A DNA stretch of 64,000 nucleotides from Sphingomonas naphthae (GTDB lineage: Bacteria > Pseudomonadota > Alphaproteobacteria > Sphingomonadales > Sphingomonadaceae), in the NCBI RefSeq assembly GCF_028607085.1, contig NZ_CP117411.1, positions 2,666,001-2,730,000 of the forward strand. The letters run 5' to 3'. A program made the position numbers and the translations under genes. Under the pieces are notes generated by a model. That model did no database searches. It saw only the letters and a list, made by a program, of their open reading frames with translations, and was not told the origin of the DNA. This document shows, piece after piece, positions 16,572 to 26,291 of this stretch (within the stretch, counting starts at the first letter, position 1; each line of letters starts with the position of its first letter).

Positions 16572-18065
16572 TTACACCATCACCGCCGCCGGCAGCCGCA
16601 ACCGCACGAGCAGCCCGCCGAGATCCTCGCTCTCCTCCAGCGACACCGTGCCCTCGTAGATTTCCGCCACGTCGCGCACGATCGCCAGACCCAGGCCCGT
16701 GCCCGGCTTGCCCGTATCCAACCGCGCGCCGCGCACGAACAGGCGGTCGCGCTGGTCGTCAGGGATGCCGGGGCCGTCGTCCTCGATCAATATCTCGACA
16801 TAGCCCGCCGCCCGCTCGACCGTGACGAACACGCGGCTGCCGCCATATTTCGCGGCATTCTCGATCAGATTGCCGAGCAGTTCGTCGAGATCCTGCCGCT
16901 CGACATGCACCTTGGCGTCCTTCGCCCCGGCCAGATCGATCGTGACGTGGCGGTGCATCCGCCCCACCGCGCGCTCGACGGCTTTCAGCGAGGGCCATAC
17001 CTCGGCCTGGCTCTTGGCATTGCCGCGCCGCCCCACGGCACGGGCGCGGGCAAGGTGGTGATCGACCTGCCGGCGCATCGTCGTCGCCTCGCGGATCACC
17101 GTGCCGGCCAGATCGGGCGATTGGGCGGTCGCCTCGTTCATGATGACGGTCAGCGGCGTCTTGAGCGCATGGGCGAGGTTGCCGGCGTGGGTCCGCGCCT
17201 CCTCGGCCTGCTTCTCGTTATGCGCGAGCAGGTCGTTCAATTCCTCCACCATCGGCGCGATCTCGACCGGCAGGTTGGCGTCGACCCGGCTGATCCGCCC
17301 GCTCTTCACCGCCGCGATCTCGCGCCGCACCCGCCGCAGCGGCCACAGGCCGAAGGTCGCCTGCAACGCGGCCATCAGGATCAGGCCGAGGCCGAGGATC
17401 GCGAAGGAGCGCACCAGGGTCCGCCGCAGGATGGCGATCTGGTCGTCCAGCCCCGATCGCACCTGCGCCACCTGAAAGCGCCACACCGCGCGCGATCCGG
17501 GCAGGCGCACCTCGCGCTCGACCATCCGCAGCGGATCGTCGCCGAATTCCTTGCTGTCGCGGAACTGGAGGCCCTGCCCCTTCAGCGGCGGCGTCTGCAA
17601 CCGCCGGTCCCACAGCGATCGCGACGGGAAAGGCTCGCGCCCTGGCGCGCTGATCTGCCAGTAGAGACCCGAATAGGGCTCCAGGAAGCGCTGGTCGCCG
17701 AGCGGCCGGTTGAGCTGAACCTCGCCCTCCGGCCCGATCTCCGACGAAGCGATCATCGCCGTCGCGACGAATTCCAGCTGGCTGTCGAAATTGCGGGTGA
17801 CCGCCGAATTGAGCACCCGATCCAGCGCGAAGGCGCCGCCCGCCAGCAGCACCAATATCCATAGCGCCGCGATGCCGATCATGCGGCGGGTCAGCGATCC
17901 GGTGATCCGCGTCTCGCGATCGGGCGCGCCGTCATAGCCCTCCACCAGCACCGGCCGCCCGATGACGGAGCGGCCGATGTTGCGCAGGAACAGGCCGAGC
18001 GCGTTGCGCCGCGACGACTTCGCCTGCCGCCGGCCACTATCAGCCGGCGCGGGCGCCTCAGGCAT
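16572..18065 (-). CDS. Sensor histidine kinase, 497 aa
   Basis: A membrane kinase with two membrane spans (about 63-85 and 215-237) flanking a periplasmic sensor domain of about 130 residues, then a HAMP-like linker. The H-box is L-A-H-A-L-K-T-P-L, with the phosphorylated His near 300. The ATPase domain has the N box (N-L-I-E-N-A-A-K-Y), D-D-G-P-G-I-P and G-T-G-L-G-L-A-I-V. The layout resembles PhoQ-type kinases. The start ATG overlaps the end of the response regulator gene by 8 bp, so the two are co-translated. The upstream PepSY gene belongs to the same transcript. The signal sensed is unknown; divalent cations or membrane stress would fit the family but are inference. Confidence 0.93.
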   Translation of the reverse strand: MPEAPAPADSGRRQAKSSRRNALGLFLRNIGRSVIGRPVLVEGYDGAPDRETRITGSLTRRMIGIAALWILVLLAGGAFALDRVLNSAVTRNFDSQLEFVATAMIASSEIGPEGEVQLNRPLGDQRFLEPYSGLYWQISAPGREPFPSRSLWDRRLQTPPLKGQGLQFRDSKEFGDDPLRMVEREVRLPGSRAVWRFQVAQVRSGLDDQIAILRRTLVRSFAILGLGLILMAALQATFGLWPLRRVRREIAAVKSGRISRVDANLPVEIAPMVEELNDLLAHNEKQAEEARTHAGNLAHALKTPLTVIMNEATAQSPDLAGTVIREATTMRRQVDHHLARARAVGRRGNAKSQAEVWPSLKAVERAVGRMHRHVTIDLAGAKDAKVHVERQDLDELLGNLIENAAKYGGSRVFVTVERAAGYVEILIEDDGPGIPDDQRDRLFVRGARLDTGKPGTGLGLAIVRDVAEIYEGTVSLEESEDLGGLLVRLRLPAAVMV

Positions 18066-18723
18066 CCGGGTCTTCGAGGCTGTAGCCGAGGCCGCGGATG
18101 GTGGTGATGACCTCCTGGCCCAGCTTCTTGCGGATGCGCGTCACGAACACTTCGATCGTGTTCGAATCGCGATCGAAATCCTGATCGTAGATATGTTCGA
18201 TCAGCTCGGTGCGGCTGACGACCTTGCCCTTGTGGTGGAGCAGGTAGCTGAGCAGTTTATATTCCTGCGCCGTCAGCTTCACCGGCTCGCCCGCCTTGGT
18301 GACCTTGCCGCTGCGGGTATCCAGCCGCACGTCGCCGGCGGTAAGCTCGGACGAGGCGTTGCCGGCTGCGCGGCGGATCAGCGCGCGCAGGCGGGCGATC
18401 AGTTCCTCGGTCTGGAACGGCTTGGCGAGATAATCGTCGGCGCCGGCATCGAGGCCCGCCACCTTGTCCGACCAGCTGTCGCGCGCGGTCAGCACCAGGA
18501 CGGGCATGTCCTTGCCCTCCTTGCGCCAGCGATCGAGCACCGTGAGGCCGTCGACTTCGGGCAGGCCCAGATCGAGCACGACCGCGTCATAATCCTCGGT
18601 CGAGCCCAGATAATGGCCATCCTCGCCATCGGTCGCGAGGTCGATCGCATAGCCCGCCCCTTCCAGCGTCGCCCGTAGCTGCCGGCCGAGATTGGGTTCA
18701 TCCTCCACGATCAACACACGCAT
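18058..18723 (-). CDS. OmpR-type response regulator, 221 aa
   Basis: A receiver domain (residues 1-115) starts M-R-V-L-I-V-E-D-E-P and has the phospho-acceptor Asp near 51 (V-V-L-D-L-G-L-P). The conserved Lys is in A-K-P-F. A winged-helix DNA-binding domain occupies residues 125-218, with the recognition region near T-I-E-V-F-V-T-R-I-R-K-K-L. The start is set at the ATG at 18723, where receiver homology begins. It is 5 bp downstream of the PepSY gene and overlaps the kinase gene, giving the order PepSY-regulator-kinase. It is the transcription factor partner of that kinase. Target promoters are not visible here. Confidence 0.95.
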   Translation of the reverse strand: MRVLIVEDEPNLGRQLRATLEGAGYAIDLATDGEDGHYLGSTEDYDAVVLDLGLPEVDGLTVLDRWRKEGKDMPVLVLTARDSWSDKVAGLDAGADDYLAKPFQTEELIARLRALIRRAAGNASSELTAGDVRLDTRSGKVTKAGEPVKLTAQEYKLLSYLLHHKGKVVSRTELIEHIYDQDFDRDSNTIEVFVTRIRKKLGQEVITTIRGLGYSLEDPDA

Positions 18724-18728
18724 AAACT

Positions 18729-19028
18729 TCAGTCTCCCGATCGGCCGATGATGTCGCCGGTGTGGCCGTCCACGTCGATCCATATCACCGAATCGCCGCG
18801 CATGAATTTCAGCCGATAATTGCCGCTCCGCGAATCATATTCCGGTCCGATGTAGGAGGCGCCGGCCATGCGCGGCAAAACCCGCCCCTCGATCTCCCGC
18901 AACGGCTTGACCTGGCCGGACTGGCGCGCGGCAAAGGCGGCGTCCTGCTCGCGCCGTGCCGATCGCTGGGTGGCGGCGGGCGCGGCGATGAGCGCAACGG
19001 CGCAGGTCACGAGAAAGAAACGGGACAT
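18729..19028 (-). CDS. Exported PepSY-domain protein, 99 aa
   Basis: A signal peptide (M-S-R-F-F-L-V-T-C-A-V-A-L-I-A-A, cleavage near residue 21) is followed by a single PepSY-like unit. That unit runs from I-E-G-R-V-L-P-R-M through Y-R-L-K-F-M-R-G-D to I-D-V-D-G-H-T-G-D-I-I-G at the C terminus. Such small periplasmic PepSY proteins often sit next to two-component genes and may modulate the sensor. I chose the ATG at 19028; ATGs at 19034 and 19046 are also possible. It is the first gene of the operon and is divergent from the second ABC-F gene across 94 bp, which must hold both promoters. Confidence 0.85.
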   Translation of the reverse strand: MSRFFLVTCAVALIAAPAATQRSARREQDAAFAARQSGQVKPLREIEGRVLPRMAGASYIGPEYDSRSGNYRLKFMRGDSVIWIDVDGHTGDIIGRSGD

Positions 19029-19122
19029 CGGCATGGGGCTTGGCATAGGCGAAAGCCGTTGAACAGGCTGTGAATAGGGGGCAAGGCCCGGCCACGTTTC
19101 CATTGTTCCAGATTGTTGCATC

Positions 19123-20907
19123 ATGTCCGCACCCATCCTCGCCTATGAAGGGCTCGGTCTCGTCCAGGGATCGGGCTGGCTGTTTCGCGGCCTCGATATC
19201 ACCATCGGCCAGCGCGACCGGCTCGCGCTGATCGGCCGCAACGGGGCGGGCAAGACGACCTTGCTGAAGCTGCTCGCCGGCCAGATCGATGCCGACGAGG
19301 GGCGCCGCACGATCGTGCCCGGCACCAAGGTGGTGATGCTGGAGCAGGAGCCGGCGATGACCGGCTTCGCCACGCTACGCGATTTCGCCCTGAAAGGGGA
19401 GGACGCCCCGCCCGCCTATCGGGTGGAGGCGATCGCCGGCCAGATCGGCATCGATCTCGACCGCGAGGCGGCGACGGCCTCGGGTGGCGAGCGCCGCCGC
19501 ACGGCCATCGCCCGTGCCCTCGCGATGGAGCCGGATATCCTGCTGCTCGACGAGCCGACCAACCATCTCGATATCAGCGCGATCGAATATATCGAGGGGT
19601 GGCTCGGCCGCTTCAACGGCGCCTTCGTCGTCATCAGCCACGATCGCACCTTCCTCACCCGCCTGACGAAGCAGACGCTGTGGCTCGATCGCGGCGCGAT
19701 CCGGCGGCGCGAGATCGGCTTCGGCGGGTTCGAAGCATGGACCGAGCAGGTCGCCGACGAGGAAGCGCGCAACGCCGCCCGGCTCGACGCCAAGCTCAAG
19801 ATCGAGGAGCATTGGATGCTGCGCGGCGTCACCGCGCGCCGCCGCCGCAACCAGGGCCGCCTCACCAAGCTGGTCGAGATGCGGGCGACCCGCCGCGCGA
19901 TGATGGGGCCGCAGGGCACCGCCGCGCTCGCCACCGCCAGCGACGACAGCAAGACCAGGATCGTCATCGATGCCGAGCATGTGACCAAGCGCTTTGGCGA
20001 CCGCGCGGTGATCCGCGACTTCACCTTCCGCGTGGCGCGCGGCGACCGCATCGGCCTCGTCGGCCCCAACGGCGCGGGCAAATCGACCTTGCTCAAGCTT
20101 CTCACCGGCGATCTCGCGCCGGACGAGGGGCAGGTGAAGCGCGCCCAGACGCTCAACGCCGTCGTGATCGATCAGCAGCGCAGCCTGATGGCGCCCGAAA
20201 AGCGCGTGCGCGATGTACTGACCGACGGCAACGACTGGATCGACGTGCTGGGCGTCCGCAAGCATATTTCCGGCTATCTGAAGGAATTCCTGTTCGATCC
20301 GGCGGTGGCGGAGGCCAAGATCGGCGCGCTGTCCGGCGGCGAACGCTCGCGGCTCCTGCTCGCCCGCGAATTCGCCCGCCCCTCCAACCTGCTGGTGCTG
20401 GACGAGCCCACCAACGATCTCGACATGGAGACGCTCGATCTGTTGCAGGAGGTGATCGCCGACTATGACGGCACCGTCCTGATCGTCAGCCACGACCGCG
20501 ACTTCCTCGACCGCACCGTGACGGTGACGTTGGGTCTCGACGGGTCGGGCACGGTCGATGTCGTGGCGGGCGGCTATGCCGACTGGGAAGCCAAGCGCGC
20601 CGCCGCCGTGCAGGCGAAGCGGGCGCCCACCGCCGCCAAATCGGACGCGCCGGCACCGGCCGCGCCCAAGCCGAAGGTGAAACTGTCCTACAAGGACCAG
20701 CGCGACCTCGATCTGCTCCCCAAGGAGATCGAGAAACTCGAAGCCGCCATCGCCCGCGACGAAGCGGCGCTCGCCGACCCCAACCTCTTCACCCGCGATC
20801 CCAAGACTTTCGACGCGCTGATGAAGGCGATCGAAACGGCGCGCACGAAGAAGGACGCCGCCGAGATGCGCTGGCTGGAGCTGGCGGAGATGGCCGAGGG
20901 GCTGTGA
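19123..20907 (+). CDS. ABC-F family ATPase, Uup-like, 594 aa
   Basis: The second ABC-F protein of the window. Cassette 1: Walker A G-R-N-G-A-G-K-T-T, signature A-S-G-G-E-R-R-R, Walker B L-L-L-D-E-P-T-N-H-L-D. Cassette 2: G-P-N-G-A-G-K-S-T, L-S-G-G-E-R-S-R, L-V-L-D-E-P-T-N-D-L-D. The N-for-H change in the second D-loop (T-N-D-L-D) is typical of Uup. The C terminus has a Pro/Ala/Lys linker followed by a coiled coil (about 525-594) that binds branched DNA in E. coli Uup. It is distinct from the YheS-like protein at 12974. It is convergent with the outer-membrane barrel gene, with only 3 bp between the stops. Confidence 0.92.
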   Translation: MSAPILAYEGLGLVQGSGWLFRGLDITIGQRDRLALIGRNGAGKTTLLKLLAGQIDADEGRRTIVPGTKVVMLEQEPAMTGFATLRDFALKGEDAPPAYRVEAIAGQIGIDLDREAATASGGERRRTAIARALAMEPDILLLDEPTNHLDISAIEYIEGWLGRFNGAFVVISHDRTFLTRLTKQTLWLDRGAIRRREIGFGGFEAWTEQVADEEARNAARLDAKLKIEEHWMLRGVTARRRRNQGRLTKLVEMRATRRAMMGPQGTAALATASDDSKTRIVIDAEHVTKRFGDRAVIRDFTFRVARGDRIGLVGPNGAGKSTLLKLLTGDLAPDEGQVKRAQTLNAVVIDQQRSLMAPEKRVRDVLTDGNDWIDVLGVRKHISGYLKEFLFDPAVAEAKIGALSGGERSRLLLAREFARPSNLLVLDEPTNDLDMETLDLLQEVIADYDGTVLIVSHDRDFLDRTVTVTLGLDGSGTVDVVAGGYADWEAKRAAAVQAKRAPTAAKSDAPAPAAPKPKVKLSYKDQRDLDLLPKEIEKLEAAIARDEAALADPNLFTRDPKTFDALMKAIETARTKKDAAEMRWLELAEMAEGL

Positions 20908-20910
20908 CGC

Positions 20911-22170
20911 TCACTTCCGCACCGTCAGCGTGAGCATCACCGAATTGGCCTTGAAGCCGATCGCCGGATTGTCCGAACTCCGCCGCGAATGGTTGAGGGT
21001 CAGCTTGGCCATCAGATAGCGGTTGAGAAGATATTTCGCCCCCGCCTCGAACTCGTTCTCTCGGCTTTTGGCGGTCGGGCCGGCGGGGGTGATGCGGGCG
21101 TAGCGGCCGTCGACCGACAGGATCAGGTTGCGGAGCAGCTCGTGATCCGCGCCCACGTTGAACTCCGAGCGGAGGTTGCCCGCCGTCAGCGGCGACACCG
21201 TCTCGTCGAGCGAGCGATCGGCGGTGAAGCGGAGGGAGGTGAGACTCGTCACGTTCCACAGCAGGTCCGCGCCGAACGAAATCCCGTCCACGTCGCGCAG
21301 CGCGGGATCGTCATAGGCGACCTTGAGGTAACCCGCGCGGATGTTGCCGTAGAGCAGGTTCGTCAGCTCCATCGCCAGACCCGCCTCGATCTTGCCGCCC
21401 TTCGAGCTGCGGTCGATCCCGGTGATCGGATCGAAGCCGACGTCGCCGCGCCGGATATCGTAGATGCGCTTGTCGCCACTGGCGCGGATGAAGGCGCTCA
21501 GGCCCGATCGCATCCGCAGACGCGCCTGGAGCATCGCCGTCTCCATCCGGAAATCGCGGAATTTCTGGTCGAGCGGGAGGCCGAGGGCGTCGACCGTATC
21601 CTTATACTTCAGCTGGCGCTGGCCGATCTGGCCGAAGAACACGAAGGCGCCCATTTCCTGCTCCAGCCCGATATTGCCGACCGAGCGGTTGTATCGCACC
21701 GGCGAGCGGGTGCCGCCGAAGCTGGAGAGCGCGCCGCGCTTCTCGGTGGCGCGTTCGATGCTGCCGTCGGCGCGGATGCGGGTACGGCGGGTCACGTCGA
21801 ACACGCCGCGCCCGAAGGCGCCGTAATTGGTGACATCCTCGGTCGTCAGCTTGGCATGATAGCTGTGCGAATATTTGAGCGTGACATCGAAGCCGTGGCG
21901 CCGGAGGTCCGACTTAATCCGCAGCTGCGGGGCGATATAGAAGACGCTGTCGCTCTGCCGGTTGGTGCGGGTCGAGCGGACATTGTCGTCATATTCGTAA
22001 CTGCCCGCGACCGAGGGGTAGAAGAAGATCGACTTCACCCGCCAGCCGAGCGGATCGTAAGCGGGCCGCGCGCGATCGGCGACGGCGATGTTGGCGGGCG
22101 GGGTCTGCGCCATCGCGCCGCCCGCACCCATCAGCCCCGCGCCGAGCGCGAGCCATGCCCTCTTCGTCAT
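20911..22170 (-). CDS. Outer-membrane beta-barrel protein of the polysaccharide locus, 419 aa
   Basis: A signal peptide (cleaved after G-G-A-M-A, near residue 21) is followed by alternating amphipathic strands with many Tyr, Arg and Phe girdle residues. The end is T-L-T-V-R-K rather than a terminal aromatic residue. The pattern (V-A-G-S-Y-E-Y-D-D-N-V-R near 55) fits the BBP2-type barrels found beside exopolysaccharide genes in sphingomonads and acetobacters. It is the last gene of a minus-strand run with the Wzc-like and Wzx-like genes, so it probably serves export or anchoring of the polymer at the outer membrane. No Wza-type lipoprotein is present nearby. Role inferred from context. Confidence 0.8.
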   Translation of the reverse strand: MTKRAWLALGAGLMGAGGAMAQTPPANIAVADRARPAYDPLGWRVKSIFFYPSVAGSYEYDDNVRSTRTNRQSDSVFYIAPQLRIKSDLRRHGFDVTLKYSHSYHAKLTTEDVTNYGAFGRGVFDVTRRTRIRADGSIERATEKRGALSSFGGTRSPVRYNRSVGNIGLEQEMGAFVFFGQIGQRQLKYKDTVDALGLPLDQKFRDFRMETAMLQARLRMRSGLSAFIRASGDKRIYDIRRGDVGFDPITGIDRSSKGGKIEAGLAMELTNLLYGNIRAGYLKVAYDDPALRDVDGISFGADLLWNVTSLTSLRFTADRSLDETVSPLTAGNLRSEFNVGADHELLRNLILSVDGRYARITPAGPTAKSRENEFEAGAKYLLNRYLMAKLTLNHSRRSSDNPAIGFKANSVMLTLTVRK

Positions 22171-22203
22171 TCGTCCTCCCTCGGCCGTTGCTGGGATGGC
22201 CGC

Positions 22204-24339
22204 CTAATTGCGGTAATAGCTCGAGAAACGCTTGTGATAGCCGTAGCTGTCGGTCTGCCCGGTCGAGGCATATTTGCGGATGTCGACCATGGTGAGCGCC
22301 ATGCCGGCGACCTTGGCGCCCGCGTCGGCGAGCAGCTCGATCGCGGCCTCGGCGGCGTTGCGCGATGTCTTGCGCCAGCGCGTGACCATCACCACCGCAT
22401 CCGCCACCGACGCCACCGCGCGCGCATCCGCCACGCCCAGCAGCGGCGCGGTATCGAGGATGACGAGATCGAACTTCACCTTCAGCTCGGCGACGAGGCG
22501 CTGGAGGTTCTCGGGCGTCAGCGGATCGTTGGCGGTGGTCGGCGCGTCGGACGTGCCGAGGATCTTGAGCGGGGTCAGCGGATCGTCGAACAGGCCATCC
22601 TCCAGCCTGCCCTTGCCGAGCAGCACGTCGGTCACGCCGTCGTTGGTGACGCCGAGGGTGGCGCTCACGCCGCGCCGGCGGAGATCGCAATCGACCAGCA
22701 CCACCTTGCTGCCCGCCATCGCCGCCGATCGGGCGAGGCACATCGAGGTCGTCGTCTTGCCCTCCTGCGGCAGCGCCGAGGCCAGCGCGATGACGCGGGC
22801 GTTGGCGGCCGACAGCGTCACGAAGGCGCGCAGCGAGCGGAACGCCTCGGCGAAGGACGAGAAGGGGTGCGAGACGATATAATCCTGCGGCGTCTCGTGA
22901 CTGCGCAGCCCCTCCAGGGTTGAATCCAGCGAGGGCACGGCGCCGGCGTAGCGCAGCCGCAACCGCCGCTCGACATCGTCCTTGGTGGCGACGCCGCGCT
23001 GGAGATATTCGGCCAGCACGGTCGTCACGAGGATCGCGAACAGCGCCGCGACCACCGCGAACAGGCCGGCCAGCTTGTAATTGGGGAAGCTGGGCAGCAG
23101 CGGCACGGTGGCGAAGGCGCTGATGCGCGCGTCGGCCTGTTGCAGCCCCTCCTGCGCCGCCGTCTCCTTCGATCGGTTGAGGAAGGCCTGATAGACCTGC
23201 TTGCTGGCGTCGGCGCGGCGCTCCAGCTCGCCCAGCCCCACCTGCGCGGAGCTGTTGGCGGCGAGCGCCCCGGTGGCGCGGCCCTGGCTCGACTGGAGCG
23301 AGGACAGGCGCGATCCGGCGACCGCCGCCTCGGCCTCCAGGCTGGAGAGGATGCGGTCGATCTCCTTCTGGATCTGGCTGCGGATATCGGCGAGCTGGCT
23401 GCGCGCGGTCTTCACGTCGGGGTGGAGATCGCCGTAGCGCGTTTCGAGCTGGGCGAGATTCTGGCTGACCTCCGCCTCGCGCTGGCGCAAATTGCCGATC
23501 GTGTTCGATCCGAGCGCGGCACCCACGTCGGCGCCCTGCCCGCCCCGGCGCAGCTGGCTGCGCGCGGTGGCGAGCGCGCCCTGCTTCTCGGCCAGTTCGG
23601 CGCGGGCGAGCGAAATCTGCTGGTTGAGCGCCGAGACTTCCTGCTCGGCCATGGTGGCGCCCTGCGCGCTCATCAGGCCGTTGGCGATGCGATAGCGCTG
23701 GAGCGCGGCATCGGCCTGCGAGGCGGACGCCCGCAGATCGACCAGGCGCAGATCGAGCCACTTGCTGGCGTCGCGCGTGGCGTTGCGCTTGGCGTCGCGC
23801 TGGCTGTCGATATATTCCTCGGCGAAGGCGTTGGCGATCGCCGCCGACTGCTCGGCCTGCGCGGTGCTGGCGGTGATGTCGATCACCAGGGTCAGCCCGG
23901 ATCGCTCGATCTGCACCTGGCGGAGCAGGCGGGCGGCGGCGCGGCGCTTGTCCACATCGGTGGTGAAGCGGCCGATATCCAGCCCCTGCGCGTTGAGCCG
24001 CGCCGCGACCCGCGCGGCGAGCGTGGGCGAATTGAGGATGCGCACCTCGGTATCGACGATATCGCTGCTGGGCGCGATATCGGGCACGACCGAGTCCATC
24101 TTGACCACTTCGGTCTTGCGCGGCTCGATCAGCACCGTGGCGGTGGCGGAATAGACCTGCTGGAGCGTAACCACCCGGATCGCGATCGCCGCGACGACGA
24201 CCGCCGCGACGAGCAACGCCAGCTTGATGTGGCGACGGAAGACCGTCCAGATATAGCTCGGATCGGGGAGCAGCCGGCGTTGCGGCAACTCCTCGATCGG
24301 CCGGGCATAGGTCGGGATGTCCTGCAGCATCTCGGTCAT
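22204..24339 (-). CDS. Polysaccharide co-polymerase / BY-kinase fusion (Wzc-like), 711 aa
   Basis: An inner-membrane protein with an N-terminal Wzz domain between two spans (about 39-56 and 424-446) and a long periplasmic coiled-coil region. The cytoplasmic tyrosine kinase domain has Walker A P-Q-E-G-K-T-T near 525, Walker A' V-V-L-V-D-C-D-L-R and Walker B L-V-I-L-D-T-A-P. The last 25 residues hold a Tyr cluster (Y-A-S-T, S-Y-G-Y, S-S-Y-Y-R-N), the usual autophosphorylation tail. Wzc proteins control chain length and export of capsule or exopolysaccharide by cycles of phosphorylation. I chose the ATG at 24339, which has GAGG 6 nt upstream, over a GTG two codons earlier. It lies 55 bp downstream of the flippase gene. 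Confidence 0.93.
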   Translation of the reverse strand: MTEMLQDIPTYARPIEELPQRRLLPDPSYIWTVFRRHIKLALLVAAVVVAAIAIRVVTLQQVYSATATVLIEPRKTEVVKMDSVVPDIAPSSDIVDTEVRILNSPTLAARVAARLNAQGLDIGRFTTDVDKRRAAARLLRQVQIERSGLTLVIDITASTAQAEQSAAIANAFAEEYIDSQRDAKRNATRDASKWLDLRLVDLRASASQADAALQRYRIANGLMSAQGATMAEQEVSALNQQISLARAELAEKQGALATARSQLRRGGQGADVGAALGSNTIGNLRQREAEVSQNLAQLETRYGDLHPDVKTARSQLADIRSQIQKEIDRILSSLEAEAAVAGSRLSSLQSSQGRATGALAANSSAQVGLGELERRADASKQVYQAFLNRSKETAAQEGLQQADARISAFATVPLLPSFPNYKLAGLFAVVAALFAILVTTVLAEYLQRGVATKDDVERRLRLRYAGAVPSLDSTLEGLRSHETPQDYIVSHPFSSFAEAFRSLRAFVTLSAANARVIALASALPQEGKTTTSMCLARSAAMAGSKVVLVDCDLRRRGVSATLGVTNDGVTDVLLGKGRLEDGLFDDPLTPLKILGTSDAPTTANDPLTPENLQRLVAELKVKFDLVILDTAPLLGVADARAVASVADAVVMVTRWRKTSRNAAEAAIELLADAGAKVAGMALTMVDIRKYASTGQTDSYGYHKRFSSYYRN

Positions 24340-24394
24340 GTCCACCTCGTCTGTCGCTCGTCCTCGGCCCCCGCCAATTCCGATCCGGTTGAAA

Positions 24395-25918
24395 TCAGCC
24401 CCCCGCCGCCGCCTCCGTCATGACCGGTGCCGCACGGCGGCGGCCCGGAATGTGCGAAAGAATGTCCCGCAGGATCGCCCGGCCCTGCGGCAAAGTGGCG
24501 AGCCCGAGGATCGTGAAGAGATAGGAGAGCGCGATGCCCGCGATCAGCCGCACCACATCGCCCGCCGCCAGCTGATCGCGCACGAACAGCAGGGCGAGCA
24601 TCACGGCCGGCACGATCAACAGGAAGGGTGCGGCGATGCGGATCAGATCGCCCGTCGAAACCGGCCCGCGCCGCCCGACCCACCAGCATACCGCCGGCAG
24701 GCGGATGAAGAGATCGCTGAGGCCATAAGCGGCGGCCACGCCCACCGCGCCCCACGGCATGCCGATGGCGAAGGCTGCGATCGAGGTGACCGCGTTGACC
24801 ACGCCCCATTTCGCGAAATCGGCGCCGCGCTGCTGGCTGATGAACAGCCAGCCGGTCGTCGCCGTCATCGGCTGATGGATCGCGGCGAGGCCCAGCCACA
24901 GGAAGATCGGCACCGCCGTCGCCCAATGGCCGCCCAGCAAGGTGGGGATCAGGATCGGCGCGTAGACGATCAGGAAGGCGACGCCCGGCAGGGTCAGCAG
25001 CAGCATGAAGCGCACCACCCGCGCATAGGCCGATCGATAGCGGTGTGGCTCGTCGCGCAGCCGCGACAAAGCGGGCACGATCACCCGGCCGACCGGATTG
25101 TTCACCTGTTGCAGCGGGAACAGCAGCAATTTGTAGGCGCGATCGTAGAGGCCGACCTCGACCGCGCCGCCGACCCGGCCGATCAGCACCTTGTCCATAT
25201 TGCGGGCGAGGAAATTGGTGAGGGTGAAGCTCGTCAGCCCGCCGCCCAGGCCGACCATGTCGCGCACCTCGGCGAAGGGCGCGGGGCGGCCGGGGCGCCA
25301 GCCGGTCGCGAGCCATCCGCCGATCAGGCTCACGCTCATGCTGGCGACGACCGAGGCGACCAGCGCCCAGGCGCTGCGCGAGTAGGTGGCGACGATCACG
25401 GCCACGCCGAGCCCCGTCACCGCCGACAGCGCATCGATCAGCGCGATCGGCGCGAAGCGCATCCCCCGGTTGAGCAGGGCGAAATGCTGGGTGGTGAGGC
25501 CCGATACCAGCACCGTTCCGGCCAGCGCCAGCGCCAGCATGGGCAGGCGCGGCTCATCATAGAACCAGCCGATCAGCGGCGCGGCGGCGGCGAACAGCAG
25601 CGCCAGCGCGAGCGACAGGCCGAGATTGATCCAGAACATCGCGCTCGCCTGTCCCTGGCTGAGCGTCGTCGAGGTGATGACCGCGTTCGACAGGCCCATA
25701 TCCTGGAACATCATCACGAAGGCCGCGATCGGCATCACCATCGCGAACAGGCCGAAGGAGGCCGGATCGAGCATCCGCGATAGGATGACGACCGACAGCA
25801 GCTGGACGGCGAACTTGACCGCCTGCGCCAGCGAGGTCGCCAGCGTGCCATGCAGCACCCGCTGCCGAAGGCGGTCCTTCGGCGCGTCGAGATGGCCAGG
25901 CGTCACTCGTTTCTGCAC
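24395..25918 (-). CDS. Wzx-like lipopolysaccharide/oligosaccharide flippase, 507 aa
   Basis: A polytopic membrane protein with about 12-14 hydrophobic segments of the MATE/MOP superfamily. The N-terminal part (L-A-Q-A-V-K-F-A-V-Q-L-L-S-V-V-I-L-S-R-M) and the central A-R-N-M-D-K-V-L-I-G-R match Wzx/PST-type flippases. These turn undecaprenyl-linked repeat units across the inner membrane. I placed the start at GTG 25918, which has GGAG 5 nt upstream. Longer starts would put non-hydrophobic, low-quality sequence in front. It is the first gene of the minus-strand export run and faces the glycosyltransferase gene. A Wzy polymerase is not visible in the window. Confidence 0.88.
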   Translation of the reverse strand: MQKRVTPGHLDAPKDRLRQRVLHGTLATSLAQAVKFAVQLLSVVILSRMLDPASFGLFAMVMPIAAFVMMFQDMGLSNAVITSTTLSQGQASAMFWINLGLSLALALLFAAAAPLIGWFYDEPRLPMLALALAGTVLVSGLTTQHFALLNRGMRFAPIALIDALSAVTGLGVAVIVATYSRSAWALVASVVASMSVSLIGGWLATGWRPGRPAPFAEVRDMVGLGGGLTSFTLTNFLARNMDKVLIGRVGGAVEVGLYDRAYKLLLFPLQQVNNPVGRVIVPALSRLRDEPHRYRSAYARVVRFMLLLTLPGVAFLIVYAPILIPTLLGGHWATAVPIFLWLGLAAIHQPMTATTGWLFISQQRGADFAKWGVVNAVTSIAAFAIGMPWGAVGVAAAYGLSDLFIRLPAVCWWVGRRGPVSTGDLIRIAAPFLLIVPAVMLALLFVRDQLAAGDVVRLIAGIALSYLFTILGLATLPQGRAILRDILSHIPGRRRAAPVMTEAAAGG

Positions 25919-26291
25919 GGCGGCTCCACATCCCGTGGTTGGCACGCCCCCCGCAACCTGTGTATATTCGCAGCTGCAACATGGGAACCCCAGATCGCAC
26001 GACTCGCGGGGAGAATGTCTTGCAAAGTGGATCGATCTCTTTCGACGGCCCAAGTATCGCGAGGCAGATCAGCACTTTGTCTGCCTTCGCCCCACCATCT
26101 TCAGGGGCGGACGATTGCGCCGCGATGAACTGTTCTTGGGTGTTCGGCTCATCCGGTCGCGCATCCGCACCGGCCCGTCGAACCGCGCTTTCCCGCCCTT
26201 TGCCCGGCCGCAACGAATCATCCCGGCGGTTCGTCGAGGGCGACGGGCCGACATATTGCCGCAATGCAGCATCTGCGAAGGAGGCTTGCCG
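25919..26291. other. Divergent non-coding region between flippase and glycosyltransferase genes
   Basis: This 373-bp stretch has lower GC than the flanks and no convincing gene on either strand. It ends with GGAGG just before the glycosyltransferase ATG. Its position means it must carry promoters for both directions and could be a control point for the polysaccharide locus. I cannot name an operator. Confidence 0.5.
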